DNA from: DATBAX01 sp963723765 | Lineage (GTDB): Bacteria; Acidobacteriota; Terriglobia; Terriglobales; Acidobacteriaceae | Direction: 5' to 3' | Assembly (NCBI GenBank): GCA_963723765.1 | Contig: CAVRSD010000004.1 | Span: forward strand, 246,520 to 310,519 | DNA length: 64,000 nt | Shown: positions 1 to 7,348 of the stretch, in pieces | How the letters are laid out: every line of letters begins with the position of its first letter | Position numbering within the stretch: the stretch's first letter is position 1 | Notes under the pieces: generated by a model | What the model was told of the DNA's origin: nothing | The model's database searches: none | The model's input: the letters and a program-made list of their open reading frames with translations, nothing else | Translations under genes and position numbers: made by a program

Positions 1-2
1 TA

Positions 3-656
3 GTGGCTGATCCTCCTGGCTCCCGTTTTATCGGTGGCTCCGGCGGAGGCGTGAGCGAATGCGTCACCAAGAACACCCGGTTCCGCCCGCCCATTTGTAC
101 CGGCGGTTTTCTCAAGCCGTCGTACCAAGCGAACTTGCGTGGCAAGTATCGCAAGCTGCCTGATGTTTCCTGGCTCGCGGACCCGTTCACCGGGGCCGCG
201 ATCCTGATTAGCGTTCCCGGCGAGCTTCCCGAACAGGTCTGGCAGGTCTGGGGAGGGACAAGTCTTGCGACTCCAATGTTCTCGGCATTGTGGGCCATTG
301 CCAACCAGGAGGCAATCGCCGGAGGTGGAGCGCCGCTTGGTCAGGCCGCGCCCTATCTCTATTCCATGCCTGAGGGAACTATCACTGACATTGTTCCCGT
401 GACCTCTGCAACCAATGTGACCGGAACCGTTCAGGACTCGAACGGCACCACTAAATACACAGCTGTGGCCTTGGCCGAGCATCCAGGGGTCAAGTTCGTG
501 AGTGCTCTTTGGGACTATCCGGGGCTCGAGGACACTCTGGCTTTGCTCACCTTCGGCACCGATTTGAGCCTGAAGACCGCTGCCGGTTGGGACGACGTGA
601 CCGGCGTGGGAGTGCCGAATGCGCAGGCGTTCGCTGATTCCTTTTATGGGAAATAA
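3..656 (+). CDS. S53 (sedolisin-type) serine peptidase, C-terminal part
   Basis: This is the 3' end of a secreted acid serine peptidase of the sedolisin/kumamolisin family; the N-terminal part lies outside the window. The catalytic serine motif is seen as GGTSLATPMFSA near residue 85 of the visible part, preceded by the family-typical stretch LPDVSWLADPFTG. The C-terminal calcium-binding loop is seen as GWDDVTGVGVPN. The GTG at the left edge is simply an internal codon of the longer gene, so the start is unknown. It is followed by a strong intrinsic terminator. The Asp/Glu catalytic partners cannot be checked because they would be upstream of the window. Confidence 0.85.
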   Translation: MADPPGSRFIGGSGGGVSECVTKNTRFRPPICTGGFLKPSYQANLRGKYRKLPDVSWLADPFTGAAILISVPGELPEQVWQVWGGTSLATPMFSALWAIANQEAIAGGGAPLGQAAPYLYSMPEGTITDIVPVTSATNVTGTVQDSNGTTKYTAVALAEHPGVKFVSALWDYPGLEDTLALLTFGTDLSLKTAAGWDDVTGVGVPNAQAFADSFYGK

Positions 657-678
657 TTAGGCACACTTGAAAGCTACC

Positions 679-709
679 CTGCCATCCATACGTGGATGGC
701 AGTTTTTTT
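679..709 (+). terminator. Intrinsic terminator after S53 peptidase gene
   Basis: A perfect 10-bp stem (CTGCCATCCA / TGGATGGCAG) with a TACG tetraloop is followed by seven T residues. It lies 23 bases after the peptidase stop codon. Confidence 0.9.
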
Positions 710-711
710 GT

Positions 712-739
712 TTGACGTCTCTGTCAATGTGATTAGAAT
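712..739 (+). promoter_or_regulatory. Sigma-70-like promoter candidate
   Basis: TTGACG and TAGAAT are separated by 16 bases, directly after the upstream terminator. It would give the radical SAM gene a leader of about 295 bases. The rest of that gap (740-988) holds no gene I can support. Confidence 0.5.
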
Positions 740-988
740 GGTTCGCGTTCCGTCCTGATCCTACCCCTTTACTTTTCAATAGGTTACGTCCGATTAATGC
801 GCCAATTCACCGATAAACCCCCATTTTGCCCCTTTCGTTGAGTTCATCGTGCGTTAATATTGAAGGTTCAATAACATAGTGACATTGGATCCTGAGGCGG
901 AGCTGCATTTGGCAGTTGGCTTTCAGGACGAGTAAAGGTCGAAAATAGTAGGTTTTGCAGGGAGTTGTTTTGAGGTAAGCCCAGGAGA

Positions 989-1013
989 TATGGCAAATGC
1001 CTGACTTGCCATA
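989..1013. promoter_or_regulatory. Inverted repeat upstream of radical SAM gene
   Basis: Eight-base arms TATGGCAA / TTGCCATA are separated by nine bases and sit 28 bases before the ATG. They could be a regulator-binding site or a small RNA hairpin. No regulator gene is adjacent. Confidence 0.3.
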
Positions 1014-1041
1014 GCATCCTAGACGCAGAAAGCGAGAGCGA

Positions 1042-3178
1042 ATGCACAAGCCAGTGAAGTATGTGGAGAAAGCAGTGACCTTGGCCGCCCGAGGCGCGTG
1101 GGTGGTTTTTGATGGTCTGAACCGGATCAAGCAGAATCCCTCTCCCAAGCCGAAGTGGTCTGACAAGCCCCTGCTCAAGTCCTACGAGAAGTCGAAGCCG
1201 CCGCTAGGCTGGCCGCGCTCGACCGACTCACTCTGCCCGAAGTGCGTTCCTGAAATCCGCCAGCAGATCCTCGACGGCAAGCTGCCGTATGAAGTGTTGA
1301 TGAACGAGAAGGTCGGCGAGATCAAAGCGACCATCATCGAACGCGACGGCAAGATCCTGATGGTCAAGGACTGCCCGACGCATGGCCACTTCGAAGACGT
1401 CATGTCGATGGACACTGAGTTCTCCAAGCATCTCGAAGATGTTTTCCCGGGCCGCGACATTCTTGCCCACAATGACGAGAAACTGCACCACCACGGGTCT
1501 TCGACTGTGAAATACGGGCGCGGTTCGGTACTGACGATTGATCTCACCAACCGCTGCAACATGATGTGCGATCCCTGCTTCATGGACGCCAACCAGGTTG
1601 GTTTCGTTCACGAACTGACGTGGGACGAGATCAAGACCATGCTCGACAACGCCATCACCATCAAGCCGCGCCGGCAGATGTCGGTGCAGTTCTCCGGTGG
1701 CGAGCCGACATTGTCGCCGTACTTTTTAGACGCCGTCCGCTATGCCCGCAAAGTTGGATACAACAGCGTGCAGGCTGCCACCAACGGAATTGAATTCGCC
1801 AAGAGCTTCGAGTTCGCCCAGCAGGCTGCCGAAGCTGGCATGCGTTATGCGTATCTGCAATTCGACGGAATCGGCAACGCTGCCAATGCTCATCGCAAAG
1901 TCGGCAACTTGTTCGATGTGAAGTTGAAGGCCATTGAAAACTTGCACAAGGCCGGAGTTGAAATCGTTCCCGTGGTCACCATCGTGAACGGGATCAACAA
2001 CGAGCAGGTCGGACGCATCATCAAGTTCGCGCTGGACAATCCCAAGACGATCGGGTTCCTCTCGTTCCAGCCGGTGTCGTTTACTGGACGCGACGAAGCT
2101 GTGACCGACGATCGCCGCGAAGCGCAGCGTTACACGCTGTCTCATCTCGCGCACGACGTGAAGAATCAAACCGGACTGGGCGAGCCTGCTCGCGACTGGT
2201 TCCCAATTTCCTTCATGGGAACTTTCTCCGATTGGGCCGATCTGATGCACGCCGAAGACACCAACAACGATTGGGGCCAGCTCTCCTGCGGTTGCCATCC
2301 GAATTGCGGAACCGGCATGGCGTTGATGATCGATAAGGAAACCAAGGAAGCTGTGCCGGTCACCGCGTTCCTGAAGGGCGATCAGCTTGCCAAGGACATT
2401 GCCAAGGTCAACGATGCAGCACGAGGCAAGTTCCTCACTGTGGTCGGCATGGCGCTGTGCCTGATGAAGAACTACGATCCGTTCCAGTCGCCGACGCACT
2501 TCAAGCTGATGGACTTGTTGAAGAAGTTTGACAAGAACTTCAACGCCACCGGCAAGAACTACGGCAAAGTCGGACCGGATCGCACCATCGACGACGTGAT
2601 GAAGCGCCGTCAGGACCGCTGGAACTTCCTGTTCATCGCCGGGAATGTGGTTCCAGGATCTGTTCAACTACGATTTCCGCCGCACCGAACAATGCATCAT
2701 TCCTTACGCCACGCAGGAAGGCGAAATTTCCTTCTGCGCTTATAACACCGGCGTGGGCTGGAGAAACATTATCGAGAAGATGCACATGACGGCCACGCTC
2801 ACCAAGTGGTACGAAGAGCATGGACGCCACGAAATCTTCGCCGGCGGCAAGAACGTGAACATGGAGAATGCCGGCCATAACCTGGTCCTGAAAGACGAAA
2901 TCATGACCACGGAAGTGCAGCATGATCTCGACAAGCTGGGTATCGCGAAGAACGCCGGGGAAGAAAAGAAGCGTGCCCGGGATGCCAAGCAGAAGGCCGA
3001 TCCGGCCTACAACGCGCGTATGGCGTCGCTGTATCGCGAAGTAGTGTTGAAAGAGAAGCCAGTGGTCGCCGAGAACGGATTCATTCCGCTAGGCGCGCTG
3101 ACGACTCCTTCGAACGGCAACGGCAATGGCGCTCACGCCCCGAAGCCGGAAGTGGCTGAACCGGTGGCGGGAGATTAG
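1042..3178 (+). CDS. Radical SAM protein, MJ0619/tetraether-synthase-like (frameshifted)
   Basis: The protein would have about 711 residues. Seen in order: an N-terminal Cys pair (DSLCPKC, about residue 65), a CPTHG motif, the canonical radical SAM cluster CNMMCDPC (CX3CX2C, about residue 173), SGGEPTLSP, and a C-terminal half with CGCHPNC and FCAYNTG. The N-terminal LCPxC plus CPxHG pattern is that of MJ0619-like enzymes, which include archaeal tetraether synthase, the enzyme that joins lipid tails. The extra Cys motif those enzymes carry just before the radical SAM cluster is not seen here, so substrate identity is uncertain. The reading frame shifts by one base in a GGG run at 2641-2643: dropping one G joins FIAG to MWFQDLFNYD and restores a full protein. 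This is probably a sequence error. A plausible role is radical chemistry on lipids or other hydrophobic substrates; this is inference. Confidence 0.75.
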
Positions 3179-3200
3179 CTGCTAGCTTCTAGCTATGACA

Positions 3201-3232
3201 AAGGCCGCTCGAAAGAGCGGCCTTTCTGTTTT
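3201..3232 (+). terminator. Intrinsic terminator after radical SAM gene
   Basis: AAGGCCGCTC / GAGCGGCCTT forms a perfect 10-bp stem around a GAAA loop, followed by TCTGTTTT. Confidence 0.85.
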
Positions 3233-3269
3233 AAGAAAACCGTAAGTTTCCCCCACTCCCAACAGTCCC

Positions 3270-3335
3270 GTCATCCTGAGCGGAGAATCATCGTTCGCTT
3301 AGCAAACGATGATTCGGAGTCGAAGGACCCCTGCA
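3270..3335. repeat. Palindromic intergenic repeat, family B copy 1
   Basis: The unit opens with GTCATCCTGAGCG, contains a 10-bp hairpin (AATCATCGTT / AACGATGATT) and ends with GTCGAAGGACCCCTGC. Related units occur near 3921, 31645, 33675, 39246 and 39739. The rest of the gap 3233-3562 contains only this and a family A hairpin. Confidence 0.75.
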
Positions 3336-3505
3336 TTCTTATCCGTGCCGAATTCCCTATACCCTAATTCCAGATTAGCAGCTCGGCTATGGTAAATGGG
3401 CCACACTTGGCCGAAGAACTTGCGACATCGAATCGGCGGGTCGGGAGCAAAGGGCGGGACCGACTGTATTGACAAGAATCAAAATCCCTTGAAAAGAATG
3501 AAAAA

Positions 3506-3549
3506 GCCCGGCCCTCCCGCAAAAAGCGCGGGAAGGACGGGGCACCCGC
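3506..3549. repeat. Hairpin repeat, family A copy 1
   Basis: An imperfect long hairpin: GCCC..CCTCCCGC, a short loop, then GCGGGAAGGACGGGGC. It has the same layout as hairpins at 36251, 39183 and 62610. Confidence 0.6.
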
Positions 3550-3562
3550 TTTGAGATCATTT

Positions 3563-3866
3563 CTAGTCCGGAATTCCAATCACCAACGTCTTCCGCTTAG
3601 GCAATTCGGTTTCGGGGATTTCCGCAAGATAGTTCATTTCGATGCCATCCAGATCACAGGCCGTGCGGGCCTGGTCGTTGAGGAAGTAAACGATGTCTCC
3701 GCCGAAGCGGTCTTTGAAGCGTTTGCGCTCGTCGAGATCGAAAGGACTCACCTGATAAACCTTGATGTCTTTCTGTTCGCGGAGAATGGAGCTTAAGTGG
3801 CGCTGGAAGTCGAGCGCTCCAGTCGCGGACCTGCGCCATAGTGAAGGCGACGACGTGGTAGGGCAT
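3563..3866 (-). CDS. Small protein of unknown function (frameshifted)
   Basis: Two overlapping minus-strand frames join into one sensible protein of about 100 residues. It begins MPYHVVAFTMAQVRDWS and continues with LDFQRHLSSILREQKD, ending in KRKTLVIGIPD. The join needs removal of one base near 3815. The composition (regular helices, charged residues, no low-complexity) suggests a real gene, but I do not recognise the family. It is bracketed by two family B repeats in opposite orientation (3270-3335 and 3921-3984). No good ribosome-binding site is seen before the ATG. Confidence 0.5.
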
Positions 3867-3920
3867 GGGTGGGAGTGTTGCAGAATTGAGGTTGGGAGTG
3901 CAAATGAAGAGGAGAAGAAC

Positions 3921-3984
3921 GCAGGGTTTCTTCGACTTCGCATCCTCGTTCGCGAGCGAACGAGGATGCTGCGCTCAGGATGAC
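3921..3984. repeat. Palindromic intergenic repeat, family B copy 2 (inverted)
   Basis: Read on the minus strand it gives GTCATCCTGAGCGCA, then a 14-bp hairpin (GCATCCTCGTTCGC / GCGAACGAGGATGC, 3940-3969), then GTCGAAGAAACCCTGC. This matches copy 1 in plan, with a different hairpin inside. Confidence 0.75.
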
Positions 3985-4020
3985 ATAGGTTTTAGGATTG
4001 TGAGCTGACAGCGAGATGGC

Positions 4021-6612
4021 TTATTCGTCGCCGCGAACTTGCCACCAGTCCTGCTGTTCGAACTGTGCTATTTTTTCGGCGCCGTGCTGAATGTACCAAT
4101 TATTCCAGGCGGAGGCATTCGCGGGCAGGTTTTCGTCGGTGATTCCGCTCAGGGCCATGAAAGACCAGTTGCGCATTTGTGGGGAAGTTTGAGGATTGTT
4201 CAGCAGAGTAAGAAGTTTTGGGACGATGCGCATGCGCTGCTTGCGGGTGAATATGCCGCAGTCGGAGATATTGCAGCCGGCACGTTCACGGACGGACATG
4301 GAGGGATCGGTGGTGAAGGAATCGAAGAGCCGGTCAAGGGCTTCGTCGGTGCCGAGGAAGCGCATGCCTTCGACAGCCCACTGGCGAACGGCAGCATCCG
4401 GATCATTTCTTGCGTAGTTGACCAGGACGGGATAAATGCGGTCGTAGGCGACGCCACGTCCTGCCGTCATGCCCAAGAAGTACACAGCGGCCTGGCGATA
4501 GCTAGGATCGTTTTCTGCGCGTTGGATGAGCAGGCTGGCGGCTTCGTCATCTTTCTTCCAGCCATCCATGGCTAGATTGAGGTCGGCATTGGCCTGGCGA
4601 ACGCGAAGATCGGTGGAGAAGCTGGACCGCGATTCCAGTTGCTTCATGCGCGGAGTGAGTTTAATTTCGCCGAGCCAGACGCCGATGTTCTGTTCGAACA
4701 GATCAAGGGCCCGCTGATCATGCTGGATGGCACGCTCCAATAATTCTTCGGCCTGCGCCTGCTTGGGGAGCGACTCAATGCGGCTTACGTCGGCATCGGT
4801 GAGCGGCGAGTAAGACGTACGCTGCGGTCTGGGTTGAGTTGCGGTTCTCGATCCGGATTGATGTCGCGATACCGGGTGAGACAGAGAGGTAGCGCGGAAG
4901 AAAATAAAACCGGTCGAGGCGGCGAACATCAGAAGTCCGATGCCCATGGCTATGCGGTTCCTGGGCCGGAAGGCCGGCACAGTTTGGACTTGTCCGCGTT
5001 GCGGAGGAGCGCCATAGCCTGCGTAAGCCACAAAGGGAGCGTCGACGGCCACGTGCGTGTCTAGCTGGAGGCCGGCGAGCTTTTCCATTTGAGCGACAAT
5101 CCAGCGAGCTTCCTGGCGGTTGTATATGGAGTCAGCCAGGGTCAGCTTTTTGCCGCTTTTCGTCTGCAGGCGAATGGCGTAGTTCGCGTCTTTTACGCTG
5201 GTGCCCTGGTACGAACCGGTGACGGCGAGAAGTTGCGCAATTTCGGTGAAAGGAACTTCCTGGGCATTGCCAATCCCAAGAATGCTTTTTCGCGCCACGA
5301 TTTTTCCGTTGCCCACTTCGATGTGGGTGGTCGCCAATGCCGATTGGAATGAAGCATAAATTAGGAAGAGATCGAAGAATCCGAAGACGACGGGGAAGAA
5401 CCAGGGAGCGGTGGATTGATGGAGAAAATAGACAATTCCCGTCCACACCAGGGTAAAGAAAATTAATAACATCACCTTGGAGGGATTGCGGAAGGCGTGA
5501 AAATAAAATTCGGTGCCGCCGTTGGGGCCGGTGGAAATCACGACGGTTGGATTGTCGGGTGCGGCCACATCGGAAGCATCGCTTTGGAATGCTGGAGCCG
5601 TGGCCGCACCGGCTGACGATCCAAAGCTGCTAGCGGAGTTGTAATTCGCGAAACTCGTGCTTGAAGAGCTGGGCGCAGATTCCGAAGCGGGGGTTAAACG
5701 AAATACAGGCACTTCGAAGTCATCGGTATAGTTGACGCCGGGTACGTCGGCTTCGGCGTGCAGAAGCCAGAGGACCTGGTCACTGGGCTGGTCGTGGTTG
5801 GTTTCGAGCGCGTCGCTGGGAATGGCGAAATCGACCGGGATGGTCGCGTCACCCATGGGGCCGGTGTTGAGCGAGTCTGCGGGGACATTTTTTTCGTTCT
5901 GCCAAAGCACGATCTGGCTGGTAGTGGTGTTTTTTCCAGATTGCGTGACGATCTGGCGGACGCAGGAGAGGCGTAAATCGATGCCGTGAGCAGCGGTGGT
6001 GTTGAATCGCAGATGGATCGAGCCCTTGAGTTGGCGTCCAGGTGAAAATGGCAGGGAGGCGAGCTCAAAGTAAGTCTTGCCAAAACGTTCGCGGCGAATG
6101 GTGGCACGCAGGGCAGCCCCGAAAAGAATGACGCCAATCAGACAGAATCCGAGGGGAATCAATGCTTTTAGATCGGATTGTTGCATGAGCGGCGGCACCA
6201 CAAAAACCGCCACTGTGGTCGAAATGAGGTTCCAGAAGATGGCGGCGATCCACAGGCCGATGATGGTATTGCGGTTCTTACTTTCGGCGCGGCTGATGGC
6301 CCAGTCTTCCCTCCAGAGCCAGGGTGAGTTGGGGCTGGCCTGCTGAAGGGCGGATTGCCGTTTGAGCTTACGAACGCCATAGACGACGGCAATGACGATG
6401 CCGATTCCGATCACGGCGAACATGCCGAAAGCTGCAGCTCCGATCAGAGGGTTGCCATGAACCTTGCCAGGACTGTTCTGGGTAAATCCGATGACACCAA
6501 ACAACCCGAGGCCGGCGAATGCCAAGCCAAAAGCAGCGAGAAATGCAGGCGCAAGTGTGGATGGCTTGGTCACAACGAAAATTATAGGTTGATAAAGAGG
6601 CGGAGCTGGCAT
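4021..6612 (-). CDS. Membrane protein with arrestin-like, PH-like and HEAT-repeat regions
   Basis: About 863 residues from the ATG at 6612; the frame stays open further upstream but runs under the divergent gluconokinase gene, so I place the start here (a GTG at 6573 is also possible; neither has a clear ribosome-binding site). The N-terminal 200 residues hold about four hydrophobic helices. A beta-rich stretch follows that resembles an arrestin-like fold, then two more helices and a region like a membrane PH domain. The last 200 residues contain helical repeats such as VYFLGMTAGRG and AVRQWAVEGMRFLG, which look like HEAT repeats. No enzyme motif is visible. It is probably a scaffold or sensor in the inner membrane. 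The domain names are inferred from pattern only. Confidence 0.7.
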   Translation of the reverse strand: MPAPPLYQPIIFVVTKPSTLAPAFLAAFGLAFAGLGLFGVIGFTQNSPGKVHGNPLIGAAAFGMFAVIGIGIVIAVVYGVRKLKRQSALQQASPNSPWLWREDWAISRAESKNRNTIIGLWIAAIFWNLISTTVAVFVVPPLMQQSDLKALIPLGFCLIGVILFGAALRATIRRERFGKTYFELASLPFSPGRQLKGSIHLRFNTTAAHGIDLRLSCVRQIVTQSGKNTTTSQIVLWQNEKNVPADSLNTGPMGDATIPVDFAIPSDALETNHDQPSDQVLWLLHAEADVPGVNYTDDFEVPVFRLTPASESAPSSSSTSFANYNSASSFGSSAGAATAPAFQSDASDVAAPDNPTVVISTGPNGGTEFYFHAFRNPSKVMLLIFFTLVWTGIVYFLHQSTAPWFFPVVFGFFDLFLIYASFQSALATTHIEVGNGKIVARKSILGIGNAQEVPFTEIAQLLAVTGSYQGTSVKDANYAIRLQTKSGKKLTLADSIYNRQEARWIVAQMEKLAGLQLDTHVAVDAPFVAYAGYGAPPQRGQVQTVPAFRPRNRIAMGIGLLMFAASTGFIFFRATSLSHPVSRHQSGSRTATQPRPQRTSYSPLTDADVSRIESLPKQAQAEELLERAIQHDQRALDLFEQNIGVWLGEIKLTPRMKQLESRSSFSTDLRVRQANADLNLAMDGWKKDDEAASLLIQRAENDPSYRQAAVYFLGMTAGRGVAYDRIYPVLVNYARNDPDAAVRQWAVEGMRFLGTDEALDRLFDSFTTDPSMSVRERAGCNISDCGIFTRKQRMRIVPKLLTLLNNPQTSPQMRNWSFMALSGITDENLPANASAWNNWYIQHGAEKIAQFEQQDWWQVRGDE

Positions 6613-6711
6613 TGAAAGAAGAGGCTTTGTTACGGCAGTAACCGGGGCTTGGGCGTGGTAACTTGGCAGGGCCTGCAATGTAGGCGAACGAATTTCTTGA
6701 TCGGAGTTTGC

Positions 6712-7197
6712 GTGGTCGTGATCGTGATGGGGGTTACGGGCGCGGGGAAGACAACCGTCGGAGTGTTGCTGGCCGGGCAGTTGGGATGGGAGTTTGCGGA
6801 CGCGGACAGTTTTCATTCGCAGGCAAACATTGAAAAGATGCGGCAGGGCATCCCGCTGGACGATGCCGATCGCGGACCGTGGCTCGAAGCCATGCGAGAT
6901 GCGATAGCACGCTGGATTGCGGAGAAACGGAATGTTGTCCTGGCATGTTCGGCATTGAAAAAGACTTATCGTCAGAAGTTGGCTGTCAGTGGGGAGGTGA
7001 AGGTTGTTTATCTCAAGGGCAGCTATGAATTGATTTCGGATAGGCTGCATTTGCGGCATGGACACTTTGCTACCGAGAAAATTCTGGCCGACCAGTTTGC
7101 CACGCTGGAAGAACCGGAGGATGGCGTGACCGTGGGGATTGATCTGTCACCTGAGGAAATCGTTAAAGAGATAAGAGGGAGGTTAGGTTTGGGATAG
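6712..7197 (+). CDS. gntK: Gluconokinase
   Basis: A small P-loop kinase that phosphorylates gluconate to 6-phosphogluconate, feeding the pentose phosphate or Entner-Doudoroff route. The Walker A loop GVTGAGKTT starts at residue 7; DADSFH and NIEKMRQGIPLDDADR are the typical gluconokinase substrate and lid segments; CSALKKTYRQ is also typical. I choose the GTG at 6712 because GGAG (6703-6706) lies five bases before it and the product (161 residues) fits the family length; an upstream in-frame start at 6649 would add a poorly conserved tail. It is divergent from the membrane HEAT protein. No gluconate transporter is nearby. Confidence 0.85.
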   Translation: MVVIVMGVTGAGKTTVGVLLAGQLGWEFADADSFHSQANIEKMRQGIPLDDADRGPWLEAMRDAIARWIAEKRNVVLACSALKKTYRQKLAVSGEVKVVYLKGSYELISDRLHLRHGHFATEKILADQFATLEEPEDGVTVGIDLSPEEIVKEIRGRLGLG

Positions 7198-7348
7198 GGT
7201 GGTTCTCGAGAAAAATCCCCGCCTAAGCGGAGCTTGGACGGGGTCCCCGGATGATCCCGTTTCTCCCTTTGGCCGCAATTGTTTACAATAGGTAGCTTCG
7301 CCTTCCTTTCCGGGAAAGGCCGGCCTGGGTGTGGGCCGAAGATAAAAT

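Noticed and set aside
1726..2667. Long minus-strand ORF of 313 codons inside the radical SAM gene
   Set aside because: It is antisense to a gene with clear motifs and has no recognisable motif itself; G+C-rich coding DNA often leaves such open shadows.
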